A stretch of 64,000 bases of DNA from DAOUJW01 sp965218945 (GTDB taxonomy: Bacteria; Chloroflexota; Dehalococcoidia; Lucifugimonadales; UBA2985): positions 1,116,001-1,180,000 of the forward strand of contig OZ244718.1 in assembly GCA_965218945.1 (NCBI GenBank), written 5' to 3'. Under the pieces are notes generated by a model. That model did no database searches. It was not told where the DNA came from and saw nothing but the letters and a program-made list of their open reading frames with translations. Shown here piece by piece: positions 32,032 to 40,658 of this stretch. The stretch's first letter is position 1; each line of letters begins with the position of its first letter. A program made the translations under genes and the position numbers.

Positions 32032-32451
32032 CTAGTCAACGAACTCTACAAGGAATGAAATGGGCAGCACGGACCAGCCAATGGGGATATCGTCCATGTA
32101 CACGGTGAAGGTGTACATGCCGTCCTCCTCAACCTCCATCTCCAGGTTGGCGATGCAGCGGTGCACCGACTCGCCAGGGGGAAGCTCGAAGCTCTCCAGG
32201 TCAACGGTGGTCGATATGCCGCCTTCGGGCCGCGTGATCTCCAGCTTGGCGTTGTGGGGTCCTTCGGGCGCGTTTATGCCCAGGACCAGCTTGAGGGGAA
32301 AGACCTTGCGGGGAACGGGCTGGCCGCGCGGGATGGTGCCCCTGACGTCCACGCCGTCCAGGACGCCAAGGATGGACGCCTGCCCGGAGCTCTCAACGAA
32401 CTCCGAGCAGAAGACGGCGTATTGCAGGTTGGGCCGGAGTTGTTGTTCCAT
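32032..32451 (-). CDS. DUF6941-like protein
   Basis: 139 residues, beta-rich: LRPNLQYAVFCSEFVESSGQ, ASILGVLDGVDV, a strand pattern through KLEITRPEGG and a final GWSVLPISFLVEF. It matches the small beta-sandwich family DUF6941, common in Chloroflexota, with no known activity and no catalytic residues that can be picked out. It lies 37 nt upstream of the Sec-rhodanese on the same strand and may share its transcript. Confidence 0.55.
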   Translation of the reverse strand: MEQQLRPNLQYAVFCSEFVESSGQASILGVLDGVDVRGTIPRGQPVPRKVFPLKLVLGINAPEGPHNAKLEITRPEGGISTTVDLESFELPPGESVHRCIANLEMEVEEDGMYTFTVYMDDIPIGWSVLPISFLVEFVD

Positions 32452-32508
32452 AGGCGTCTATTGTACCACCATCAAATGACATTGGCGTATCTCGCTACGT
32501 GCCCCCAT

Positions 32509-32560
32509 CCCCGCATCAAGTGCGGGGCAGGCTGTAACCTTCCCCCGCGAGCGAGGGAAG
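32509..32560. repeat. Palindromic repeat (REP-like)
   Basis: Hairpin CCCCGCA-TCAAG-TGCGGGG (32509-32527) followed by a second built from CTTCCC and GGGAAG (about 32539-32560). The CCGCATCAAGTGCGGGGCAG wording also occurs in the repeats at 951 and 38130. It may terminate the oxidoreductase or DUF6941 transcripts. Confidence 0.5.
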
Positions 32561-32566
32561 AGACGT

Positions 32567-35455
32567 CTACTCCAGAGCCTCCGCCAACACCTCCGCGAGG
32601 TGCCTGGGTGTGCGGCCCGTGCCGTGCTGGACCTGCTGGCGACATGATATGCCGGAAATGACCACCTCCGCGTCTCGATCCAGCGCGGACACCTTGGGAA
32701 AGAGGCGCTGGCCGCCGATGGTCATGGAGATGTCGTAGTGCTCCTTCTCGTAGCCGAAAGCCCCGGCCATGCCGCAGCAACCGGCGTTACTCTCCTCCAC
32801 CTCGTGGCCGGGCGGCAGCCGCAGGGCCGCCAGCGACGGCGCTGTGCCCACAAGCGCCCTGGCGTGGCAGTGGCTGTGAAACAGCATCTTTCTTGGGCTG
32901 CTATTGGGTGTGTCCTTGAAGCTGAGGTTCAGTCGCCCCTCCCGGTTGAGCATATCAAGGAACTCCTCCAGGAGCAGGGCCTTCTCTGCGACCATCTTGG
33001 ATTTTTCGTCGTTCAGGAGGTTGGGGTACTCGTCCCGCAATGTAAGGAGGCAGCTTGGCTCGCATCCCACGATGTACGCGCCCTGCTCAACGTAGGGGTA
33101 CAGCAGGTCGACGTTGTACCGGGCGTTGTCGTGGGCCGCGTCCAGCATCCCCTTGGATATCATGGGACGCCCGCAGCACTTGCGCTCAACGACCTCCACC
33201 CGGAAGCCTGCCGCCTCCAGGAGCTTCGTCGCGGCCACGCCGACGGACGGATAGTTGAAGTTCATAAAGGTGTCGTTGAACAGCACCACCAGACCGAGGC
33301 TCTGCCCGTCGTCCGCGGACTTCTCTCTGGAGCGGAACCAGCCGGCGAAGCTCTGCCGTGAGAAGGGGAGCATGGGCCTGCGCTTGTCTATCCGCAGGAA
33401 GCGGTCCATTGCCCATCGAGTCAGGGGCAGCCCGGAAGCCCAGTTTGTCAGCGGAGCCAGCGCCGACCCCACGCTGCTGAGGGCGGATATGTGGGCGAAG
33501 ATGCGCTCGCGCATGGAGTAGCCGTGCCTCTGGTGATAGGCGTTCAGGAACTCGTACTTCATCTTTGCCATATCCACCTGGGAGGGGCACTCAGCCTTGC
33601 AAGCCTTGCACTCCAGGCACAGGTCCAGCACCTGGTGCATCCGCTTGCTGGTGAACTCGTCCTGGGGTAGAAGGCCGGATATGGCCGCCCTGAGGGCGTT
33701 GGCGCGGCCCCGGGTGGAGTGCTCCTCCTCACGGGTAGCCATGTACGAGGGACACATCGTGCCGTCGAGGGTTCTGCGACAGAGTCCGACTCCGTTGCAC
33801 ATCTCCACCGCGCGGTTGAAACCGCCCTCGGCGGCGAAGCTGAGTTTGGTGGTGGGCGTAAGGCTCGTGTAGGCAGGGCCGTACCTGAGGTTTTCCACAA
33901 TACGCTGGGAGTCCACGATCTTGCCGGGATTCATGATGCCGGTGGGATCGAAGGAGTGTTTGACGTCCCGGAAGGCGTTGTAGAGGCGTGAACCGAAGAC
34001 CTTCTCGTTCCACATGCTGCGGACCAGGCCGTCGCCGTGCTCGCCGCTCATGGCGCCGCCCATCTCCATCACCAACTCGCTGGCCTCCCTGGATATGTTG
34101 TACATCCGGTCCACGTCCGCCTGCTGCTTCAGATTGATGAAGGGGCGCACGTGTATGCACCCGACGCTTGCATGGCCGTAGTAGGCGGCCACCGTGCCGT
34201 TCTCGCGGATCATCTGGTCGACGCGGCGGATGTACTCCGGCAGCTTCTCGGTTGAGACTGAGCAGTCCTCGATGAAGGGGATTGGCTTGGCGTCGCCGCT
34301 GACTCCCATCATCAGCCCTATGCCGGCGCGCCGCACCTCCCACACGTTGGCCTGCTCCTCGCGGCCAGTCATCTTGACGAAGGCGTAGCCCATGCTCGCT
34401 CGTCTGAGGCTGCCCTCAATCCTGTCTATCCTTGCTTCAAGCTCCGACTCGGACTCTCCGGAGACCTCTATCAACAGGACGGCTTCCGGGTCTCCCTCAA
34501 TGAATGTGCTCCTCCGGGCGTAGCCCACTGATATGCGCATCTGCTCCAGGATAACCCGGCCCATAAGCTCCACGGCCGAAGGGTTGTGATCCAGGGTCGC
34601 CACGGTGGCCTCCATAGCCTCGTTCAGCTCGTGGAAGTGCGCCACCAGCAGGGCGGTGGCTCTGGGACGAGGCACAAGGTTCAGCTTGGCCTCCGTAACG
34701 GTCGCCAGCGTGCCCTCCGAGCCGACGATGAGCTTGGCGAGGTTGAAGGGAGAACCGTCCGGGAACTGTTCGAAATTGTATCCGCCAACGCGTCGCATTA
34801 TCTTGGGGAACCGCTCTTCGACATCGCCCGCGGCGCTCCTGAGGATGTCCGTCACTTCCCTGTAGATCTGACCCTCCAGTCCGTCCCTGAGCAGCTTGGC
34901 CTCCAGCCCGGAGGAGGTCAGCGGTCCCAGCTGGGCGACGTCGCCGCTGGACAGGACCGTCTCCAACTCCCGCACCTGGTCGACGGTCTTTCCGTAGACG
35001 ATGGAGTGGGAGCCGCAGGAGTTGTTTCCGATTGCGCCGCCCACGTTGGACCGGTTGCTGGTGGCGGGATCGGGGGTGAAGAACAGGCCCGTGTCCCGGA
35101 TGCGATGGTTCAACTCCTCCAGGACGATTCCGGGCTGCACCCGCGCCCAACGCTCCTCGGCGTTGACTTCCAGCACATTGTTCATGTACTTGGACATATC
35201 GATTATTATGGCCCGGCCAACCGTCTGGCCGGCGAGGCTGGTGCCGCCGCCCCTGGGCAGGATGGGCACTCCGTACCGGCGGGCAAGCTCTACCGTGGCT
35301 ATCACGTCCTCTTTGCTGCGGGGCAGCACAACCCCCAGAGGCTCGATCTGGTAGATGCTGGCGTCCGTGCTGTACATAGCGCGTGAGTAAGGGTCGAATC
35401 TGACCTCTCCCGATAATCTCCTGCCCAACTCCTGCTCTAGCTGTGCCGTCTCCAT
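32567..35455 (-). CDS. FAD-linked / Fe-S oxidoreductase fusion (GlcD-GlpC type)
   Basis: 962 residues. N-terminal FAD_binding_4 domain (GVPILPRGGGTSLAGQTVG, NNSCGSHSIVYGKTVDQVRE), the FAD oxidase C domain to about residue 540 (GHASVGCIHVRPFINLK), then a ferredoxin-like Cys cluster (LCRRTLDGTMCPSY; LCLECKACKAECPSQ) and two CCG-type domains (ERKCCGRPMISKG, GCEPSCLL, SNAGCCGMAG). This matches D-lactate / D-2-hydroxyglutarate dehydrogenase-like enzymes that oxidise 2-hydroxy acids and pass electrons to quinone via Fe-S and CCG clusters. Cytoplasmic, membrane-associated. The substrate is uncertain. Confidence 0.88.
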   Translation of the reverse strand: METAQLEQELGRRLSGEVRFDPYSRAMYSTDASIYQIEPLGVVLPRSKEDVIATVELARRYGVPILPRGGGTSLAGQTVGRAIIIDMSKYMNNVLEVNAEERWARVQPGIVLEELNHRIRDTGLFFTPDPATSNRSNVGGAIGNNSCGSHSIVYGKTVDQVRELETVLSSGDVAQLGPLTSSGLEAKLLRDGLEGQIYREVTDILRSAAGDVEERFPKIMRRVGGYNFEQFPDGSPFNLAKLIVGSEGTLATVTEAKLNLVPRPRATALLVAHFHELNEAMEATVATLDHNPSAVELMGRVILEQMRISVGYARRSTFIEGDPEAVLLIEVSGESESELEARIDRIEGSLRRASMGYAFVKMTGREEQANVWEVRRAGIGLMMGVSGDAKPIPFIEDCSVSTEKLPEYIRRVDQMIRENGTVAAYYGHASVGCIHVRPFINLKQQADVDRMYNISREASELVMEMGGAMSGEHGDGLVRSMWNEKVFGSRLYNAFRDVKHSFDPTGIMNPGKIVDSQRIVENLRYGPAYTSLTPTTKLSFAAEGGFNRAVEMCNGVGLCRRTLDGTMCPSYMATREEEHSTRGRANALRAAISGLLPQDEFTSKRMHQVLDLCLECKACKAECPSQVDMAKMKYEFLNAYHQRHGYSMRERIFAHISALSSVGSALAPLTNWASGLPLTRWAMDRFLRIDKRRPMLPFSRQSFAGWFRSREKSADDGQSLGLVVLFNDTFMNFNYPSVGVAATKLLEAAGFRVEVVERKCCGRPMISKGMLDAAHDNARYNVDLLYPYVEQGAYIVGCEPSCLLTLRDEYPNLLNDEKSKMVAEKALLLEEFLDMLNREGRLNLSFKDTPNSSPRKMLFHSHCHARALVGTAPSLAALRLPPGHEVEESNAGCCGMAGAFGYEKEHYDISMTIGGQRLFPKVSALDRDAEVVISGISCRQQVQHGTGRTPRHLAEVLAEALE

Positions 35456-35606
35456 TGGACTTTCCCCGCCTTATTGTTTAGACTGGTGCGCTGGATTATA
35501 TTTAGCGTTATTATACCTCAAGTCTCAAGCTATGCTTGGGAGGATACGAGAGAAAACGTTCAGGATCCGGGTACGGGAAATACGTTACTGAATAGAGGTC
35601 TGGCAA

Positions 35607-36146
35607 ATGGCAATGCGCGGGCAAGGTAGAGTGGAACGACGACGGGGTGAGCGACGAGTACGCAAGTTCACACCGAAGATGTGGCTTGGAATCGGGGGGG
35701 GCATGATGCTCCTGTTGGGATTTCTGGCCTTTCTGATACTGGCCTCGTCTGGGGGTGAGGGTAGCGGGCAACGCTATCCCCAGATTGGCGATCACTGGCA
35801 CGCTCCCTACACGGTAATCATCTGCGGCGAGGACCTGCCGACGGACGAGGCTTCGGACGGCCAGGTGCATTCCCACGGCGACGGGCGGGTCCACATTCAT
35901 CCCCAGTCCGCTGTGGACGTCGGACGGAACGCTACTCTGCAACGGTACTTTGCCAGCGTTGGTTTCGAGCTTGACGACGACAGGATAAAGCTGCCCAGCG
36001 GCGAGGAGTACTCCAATGAGGACGAGTGTCCCAGTGGAGACGCCGGTGAGGTGTTCCTTCGCGTGAACGGCATAAGGATTGTTGACGTAGCCTCCTTTGT
36101 GCCCAGAAACGACGATATAATTGAGGTAGGGTTCGGGGTGCAGTAG
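35607..36146 (+). CDS. Membrane-anchored His-rich protein of unknown function
   Basis: 179 residues: a very basic N-terminus (VERRRGERRVRKF), one transmembrane helix (about 27-47, LGIGGGMMLLLGFLAFLILA), then an outside domain starting YPQIGDHWHAPYTVIICGED followed by HSHGDGRVHIHPQSA, a metal-binding-looking His cluster, and ending in a small beta domain with two further Cys. The same basic-plus-anchor architecture is seen in the DUF3105 protein at 45485. Possible copper or zinc binding; no family was recognised with confidence. Confidence 0.65.
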   Translation: MAMRGQGRVERRRGERRVRKFTPKMWLGIGGGMMLLLGFLAFLILASSGGEGSGQRYPQIGDHWHAPYTVIICGEDLPTDEASDGQVHSHGDGRVHIHPQSAVDVGRNATLQRYFASVGFELDDDRIKLPSGEEYSNEDECPSGDAGEVFLRVNGIRIVDVASFVPRNDDIIEVGFGVQ

Positions 36147-36193
36147 CGTGGGAGCGCCGTTACTGGCAAGCCAAGAGCGAGCCAAAGCAACCA

Positions 36194-37880
36194 TGTAGGG
36201 GCGGTTCGCGGAGCTTGTCTCAGAAGTCAGGCGGGGTGTAATAAGTTAGGGTATAGTTGGAAGTGACAACCGCCGCTGGAGGACTAAAGATATGCCACTG
36301 CGTCCGATGGGTCGAGAGCAATCTTGGATACTGCCTCCCAGTCTTGATGAGTTGGCGCCGGCAGACCATCCGGTGCGATTTGTAGCGGAGTTCGTGGACG
36401 GCTTGAGTCGTGAGGAGTGGTTGGAAATGGGGATTGACGTGGATGGGGGTTTGATGGGAGCGCCGTCCTATCATCCCAGGGCGCTTCTTGGGGCGTGGCT
36501 GTACGGATTCATGCGAGGGGTGCGTTCGAGTCGGAAGCTGGAGGCAGCGTGTCGGGAACAGATACCCTTTCTGTGGCTGAGCGGGCGACAGTGTCCGGAC
36601 CACAACACCCTGTGGCGGTTCTACAAGGGAAATCGGCAGGAGATGCGGAGGCTGCTTAAGCGAACGGTGAAGACGGCTGTGAGTCTGGAACTGGTGGAGT
36701 TGGCCCTGCAGGCGGTGGACGGCACGAAGGTGTGGGCGAACGCCAGTGGGGACAGGACCCTGGATGCGGAAGGTCTGAGGCGATTGCTGGAGCGGGTGGA
36801 GAAGGCCATAGAGGATATGGAGGCTCAGAACGAGGGTGGAGGGGAAGGCGGACCGGCACAGATGCCGCCGGAGTTGTCGGAGAAGATGGAGTTGAGAGAG
36901 CGGGTGCGTAGAGCGATGAAGGAGCTTGAGGAGGATGAGGGTTCCAACCGGGTGAACCTCACCGACGGGGACGCTCGGCTGATGAAGGGGCGAGAGAGGA
37001 TAGGCCCTGGGTACAACGCCCAGGCGATGGTGTCGCCCACGGAGAGCGAAGCGGGGACTAAGGGTATGTTGATAACGGCGGTGGCGGTGACGACCGCCCC
37101 CAACGACCACTCGCAGTTGGTTCCGATGCTGGAGGTGGCGGAGGAGACGACGGGTGTCAGGGCTGAGGTGACGTTGGCGGATGCAGGCTATCATTCGGGG
37201 AGCAACCTGGAGGAAGGCGAAGTAAGGGGGCAGCAGGTGATGATGCCGGAGTCGCAGCAACGAGCGCTTTCGCACCCTTACCACAAGGACCGGTTCATCT
37301 ACGACGAGGAGAGGGACAGCTACGAGTGTCCCCATGGGGAGCGTCTGCGGTTCACGCGGATGAAGAGCACGCGAGGGGTGCTGATGCGTCTGTACCGCTC
37401 CTCTGGGAAGGTGTGTCGGAGGTGTCCTGCCTTTGGGGTGTGCACAGTAGATGGTCGTCACGGGCGAGCCATTGAAGCGGGTCCCCACGAAGGGGCACTG
37501 CGTCGTCACAGAGAGTTGATGCTCACGCACCGGGCCAAGGAGAGCTACTGGCGCAGGAAGGGCCTCGTAGAGCCGGTCTTCGGGATTATCAAGGAGCAGT
37601 TGGGAGTGCGGAGGTTCCTTTTGCGGGGTCTTCAGAACGTGTCGGCCGAGTGGTCGCTGCTGGGGGTGGCCTTCAACCTGCGCACCCTGTGGAAGGCGTG
37701 GGCTGACCGGGGTATACGGAACAGGGGGGCCCGGACCAAGCATATTCCAAAGAGCAAACTCAGCCCACCGTGGGCTGTCATACCTACATTTGGCGCATAC
37801 CCTCTTGCCTTACCCAGCCGGACCATCTACCTTATCCCCCAACCAGACCTGTGAGACAGACTCCGCGAACCGCCCCTACA
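36194..37880 (+). mobile_element. IS1182-like insertion sequence
   Basis: 1687 bp bounded by inverted repeats. The left end (36194) and the complement of the right end (37880) both begin TGTAGGGGCGGTTCGCGGAG, then diverge for 3 nt and match again at GTCTCA. A single transposase gene fills the element. No clean target-site duplication could be picked out. It lies in the gap between the His-rich membrane protein and the SRP RNA, disrupting no visible gene. Confidence 0.85.
36292..37854 (+). CDS. IS1182-family transposase
   Basis: 520 residues with IS1182 features: PLRPMGREQSWILPPSLDEL, the DUF772 N-terminal domain (LLGAWLYGFMRGVRSSRKLE), DGTKVWANAS with the first catalytic Asp, TLADAGYHSG with the second, a Cys-rich CRRCPAFGVC insert and a C-terminal VEPVFGIIKEQLG carrying the catalytic Glu. 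The stop codon falls inside the right inverted repeat, and the last 40 residues (from about KHIPKSKL) look like read-through of noncoding end DNA. The frame appears intact and may be active. Confidence 0.88.
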   Translation: MPLRPMGREQSWILPPSLDELAPADHPVRFVAEFVDGLSREEWLEMGIDVDGGLMGAPSYHPRALLGAWLYGFMRGVRSSRKLEAACREQIPFLWLSGRQCPDHNTLWRFYKGNRQEMRRLLKRTVKTAVSLELVELALQAVDGTKVWANASGDRTLDAEGLRRLLERVEKAIEDMEAQNEGGGEGGPAQMPPELSEKMELRERVRRAMKELEEDEGSNRVNLTDGDARLMKGRERIGPGYNAQAMVSPTESEAGTKGMLITAVAVTTAPNDHSQLVPMLEVAEETTGVRAEVTLADAGYHSGSNLEEGEVRGQQVMMPESQQRALSHPYHKDRFIYDEERDSYECPHGERLRFTRMKSTRGVLMRLYRSSGKVCRRCPAFGVCTVDGRHGRAIEAGPHEGALRRHRELMLTHRAKESYWRRKGLVEPVFGIIKEQLGVRRFLLRGLQNVSAEWSLLGVAFNLRTLWKAWADRGIRNRGARTKHIPKSKLSPPWAVIPTFGAYPLALPSRTIYLIPQPDL

Positions 37881-37994
37881 ACAACGCCTAGATTTGTGAG
37901 TTTAGGGCATCCACGTTGGGTCAGGCGCCCGCTCATCCCCGTATCAAGGACGGAGCTTGCCCAAGGAGATGAGTGGGTTGGTGGCAGAGTTTTT

Positions 37995-38157
37995 CGATTG
38001 TTGGAATATGTCATTCTGAGCCGCAGGCGAAGAATCTAAAATCCTTCAGCAAGAACTTGGTCCGAGTATTGAAGAGGAGGAATGGAGGCAAGGACTTTAG
38101 ACCCTTCGCTGTCGCTCAGAGCCTGCCCCGTATCAAGTACGGGGCAGGCTCTGAGCG
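37995..38157 (+). repeat. Dispersed repeat, copy 2 (inverted relative to copy 1)
   Basis: Closely matches the complement of 950-1100 over about 150 bp, beginning at TTTTCGATTG. It contains an extra palindrome CCCCGTATCAAGTACGGGG (about 38128-38148). No coding potential. It lies between the IS and the SRP RNA promoter. Confidence 0.7.
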
Positions 38158-38188
38158 GGGAGTGACGCCTCCAATGGGAAGCCACGCG

Positions 38189-38217
38189 TTGACACATCGA
38201 GTAGGCTGCTCTAGGAT
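38189..38217 (+). promoter_or_regulatory. Promoter of SRP RNA gene
   Basis: TTGACA (38189-38194), 17-bp spacer, TAGGAT (38212-38217), placing transcription start at about 38224, the first base of the RNA's terminal helix. Confidence 0.8.
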
Positions 38218-38223
38218 TTAGTG

Positions 38224-38493
38224 GAAGCCGTGCTACATGGGGAGCTAGCGGTGCCCTGAACCCGCAATCCGCTACAGCGGGGTGGAACTCCCTCCCCAGG
38301 CTTGAGTCCAAGGCCTCTATCCTCCGGGTGGATGTAGAGAGCTGGGTCCTGGGCGGCGGAAGCCCGTGAACCCCGTCAGATCCGGAAGGAAGCAGCGGTA
38401 AGCGGAAGCTTACGGGTGCTCCAGGGAAGCCTGGCTCGAGTCGCTCGGTGGGGCATGTCTTGGGTATCCGGTCGAAGGAGGGTGCACGGCTTC
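38224..38493 (+). ncRNA. ffs: Signal recognition particle RNA, large bacterial type
   Basis: The domain IV signature GTCAGATCCGGAAGGAAGCA is at 38375-38394. The 5' part reads GCCGTGCTAC...GGTGCCCTG...CCCGCAATCCGCT, typical of the Alu domain in Bacillus-type scRNA. The 5' end GAAGCCGTGC (38224-38233) pairs perfectly with GCACGGCTTC (38484-38493), which is followed by TTTTCTT, so the closing helix doubles as a terminator. The RNA, about 270 nt, scaffolds Ffh in co-translational membrane targeting. Confidence 0.92.
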
Positions 38494-38618
38494 TTTTCTT
38501 GTCGGTAGGCTACGCCGGCGGAGGCTGCAAGTTTGACTCACAATGTAGTTGGGGAAGATATCATTCACTGGGAGCGGTCGGAGCAGAGTCTTGGCATTGG
38601 CCTGACGGCGGCCAGGGG

Positions 38619-39449
38619 ATGGGCGCTGTGACCGGCCCGTCCATCCTGGAACCGACCTCTGCCGCGCCGCGGAAGTCTCTGGGGCAGCACTTTCTGGTGG
38701 ACCAGGGCGCCTTGCGACGCGTCCTTGCGGCTGCGGACATCCGGGCTTCTGACGTGGTGGTGGAGGTGGGGCCGGGCACGGGCCTCCTGACAAAGCTGCT
38801 GGCTGAGACGGGAGCCAGGGTCACCGCAGTTGAGCTGGATAACCACCTTGCAGCCAGCCTCAAGATCGAATTGAGCGGCTTTCCCAACATTTCTGTAATT
38901 CACGCCGACGCCCGCGAGTGGGACTCATCCGTGGTCGGCAGCCCGTACAAGGTGGTGGCGAATCTTCCGTACTATGCCGCGACTCCCATCGTGAGGCGGT
39001 TTCTGGAGAGCCCTCAACCGCCTTCCCTCATGGCGGTCACGGTGCAAAGGGAGGTGGCCCAGTCCATGGCTGCCTCTCCCGGCAAAATGAGGCTGTTGTC
39101 AGTGGGCGTGCAGCTATATGGAAGGCCGCGCATCGCGGGTTACATAAACCCCGGATCTTTCCGACCGGCCCCAAAGGTCACTTCGGCCATTGTCAGGATT
39201 GACGTGTACCCCAAGCCGGCGCTGCCGATAGACGACCGAGAAGCCTTCTTTCAGGTGGTACGGGCCGGCTTCAGTGGCCCTCGCAAGCAGCTGCGGAACT
39301 CCCTCGGCCATGCCTTTGGCCTGACGGGCGCGCGGGCTGAGGAGCTTCTGCTTGAGGCCGACATCGACTACACCCTAAGGGCAGAGGCGTTGACTTTGGA
39401 GGAGTGGGGCAGTCTGTACTCCGTCTTCAGGGAGCATGGACTGTGCTGA
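38619..39449 (+). CDS. rsmA: 16S rRNA dimethyladenosine transferase RsmA (KsgA)
   Basis: 276 residues: the family opener RKSLGQHFLVDQGALRRVLA, SAM motif VVEVGPGTGLLTKLLA, acidic VTAVELDN, the catalytic NLPYY (here VANLPYYAATP) and the C-terminal FRPAPKVTSAIVRI. It dimethylates the two adenines near the 3' end of 16S rRNA. ATG 38619 was chosen; GTG 38628 is equally possible, and the long upstream frame is mostly SRP RNA flank. Overlaps ispE. Confidence 0.93.
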   Translation: MGAVTGPSILEPTSAAPRKSLGQHFLVDQGALRRVLAAADIRASDVVVEVGPGTGLLTKLLAETGARVTAVELDNHLAASLKIELSGFPNISVIHADAREWDSSVVGSPYKVVANLPYYAATPIVRRFLESPQPPSLMAVTVQREVAQSMAASPGKMRLLSVGVQLYGRPRIAGYINPGSFRPAPKVTSAIVRIDVYPKPALPIDDREAFFQVVRAGFSGPRKQLRNSLGHAFGLTGARAEELLLEADIDYTLRAEALTLEEWGSLYSVFREHGLC

Positions 39450-40300
39450 CCGTCAGGGCCTACGCCAAGGTGAATCTCACGCTGGAGGCGCTGTCCAAAC
39501 GGGACGACGGCTACCATACCATAGCGTCTCTGGTGCAGACCATAGACCTGTGCGACGAGCTGAGCTTCGCTCCTTCCGACCGGCTCACCCTGCGGTGCAG
39601 CGAGCCATCCCTGGAGACGCCGGACAACCTGGCGCTCAGGGCGGCCGCCCTCCTCAAGGAGCACACAGGCTACCCCGGAGGCGCTGAGATATACCTGGAC
39701 AAGTCCATACCGATGGCCGCCGGCCTTGGCGGCGGCAGCAGCGACGCCGCTGTTACCCTCAAAGCCCTGAATGAGCTCTGGTCTTTGGGCCTGGGCCGCG
39801 ATGACCTGATGCCCCTGGCCGCCTCCCTTGGCTCTGACGTGCCATTCTTCCTCCTGGGAGGCACGGCGATGATGGAGGGCAGGGGAGAGGTGGTGCGGCG
39901 CACTCTATCCATGCCCGCCTCGCATCTGTTGTTGCTGGTCCCGCCGGACGAGGTGCCCGACAAGACAGCCACCCTGTACGGTCTCCTGGACCCGTCTCAC
40001 TACAGCAATGGATCAGCCTCTACCAGGCTGATGGCGTTTATCAGGAACAACGAAAGGCCCGGTGGCAAGCTGCTCTTCAACGTGTTTGAGGAGGTGGCGT
40101 CGCAGGTCTTTCCGAGCCTTGAGGAATACCGCCGCGCCCTCCTCGAGGCGGGAGCCGACACGGTGCATCTGACGGGCAGCGGCCCTGCGCTGTACACCCT
40201 GTGCGACTCCGAGGAGGAGGCCGTGTCCCTGGCAGATAACCTGCGAAGCGCCGGCTATGAGCCGTACGTTGCCTGCACCGTGAACGGCTCGCAGGGGTAG
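39443..40300 (+). CDS. ispE: 4-diphosphocytidyl-2-C-methyl-D-erythritol kinase IspE
   Basis: 285 residues of the GHMP kinase fold: VRAYAKVNLTLEAL with DDGYHTIASL, the ATP loop IPMAAGLGGGSSDAAVTLKA and LTGSGPALYTL. It phosphorylates CDP-ME in the MEP isoprenoid pathway. The start is GTG 39443, overlapping the rsmA stop, with GGGAG upstream. rsmA-ispE is a common conserved pair. Confidence 0.93.
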   Translation: MLTVRAYAKVNLTLEALSKRDDGYHTIASLVQTIDLCDELSFAPSDRLTLRCSEPSLETPDNLALRAAALLKEHTGYPGGAEIYLDKSIPMAAGLGGGSSDAAVTLKALNELWSLGLGRDDLMPLAASLGSDVPFFLLGGTAMMEGRGEVVRRTLSMPASHLLLLVPPDEVPDKTATLYGLLDPSHYSNGSASTRLMAFIRNNERPGGKLLFNVFEEVASQVFPSLEEYRRALLEAGADTVHLTGSGPALYTLCDSEEEAVSLADNLRSAGYEPYVACTVNGSQG

Positions 40301-40340
40301 TGTGGCTTAGAAAGCGCCGCTCAGGTATACTGGGAAAGCT

Positions 40341-40541
40341 ATGAGAATTCTGGGCAAAATCCTGTCTTTTGTTGTCATCGGAGCAGTCCTTATTGGTCTG
40401 TTTGCCCTCACCGCCGTAGTCTTCATTAACATAGGGCTGTTCCTGCTGTCCTTCCCAATCTGGCCCTATGGCATCAGCATCGCCGCGGCAATAGTTTTGC
40501 TGATTTTGTTGTCATGGAAGCGCAGTCGGCGGTCCCGGTGA
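40341..40541 (+). CDS. Small two-helix membrane protein
   Basis: 66 residues: MRILGKI, two hydrophobic segments (ILSFVVIGAVLIGLFALTAV, GISIAAAIVLLILL) and a basic tail KRSRRSR. No family recognised. It lies 40 nt after ispE with GGGAAAG upstream, so it may be the last gene of that operon. Confidence 0.5.
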   Translation: MRILGKILSFVVIGAVLIGLFALTAVVFINIGLFLLSFPIWPYGISIAAAIVLLILLSWKRSRRSR

Positions 40542-40658
40542 GGACGGCCATCGCGGACTTTCTCCAATTGACGCTCCAATCTCCAACCGATTAAAATCTT
40601 CGAGATCCTCCAGAAAGGTCGTGGCCCTTGTACCCCTTAGACGAGCGCTCCGTACTTC

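Noticed and set aside
36220..37743. Long minus-strand ORF of 507 codons
   Set aside because: It is antisense to the transposase, with Pro/Arg/His-rich composition typical of a shadow frame.
38448..38618. N-terminal extension of rsmA
   Set aside because: The extra 57 codons overlap the SRP RNA 3' end and have no similarity to the family, which starts near RKSLGQHF.
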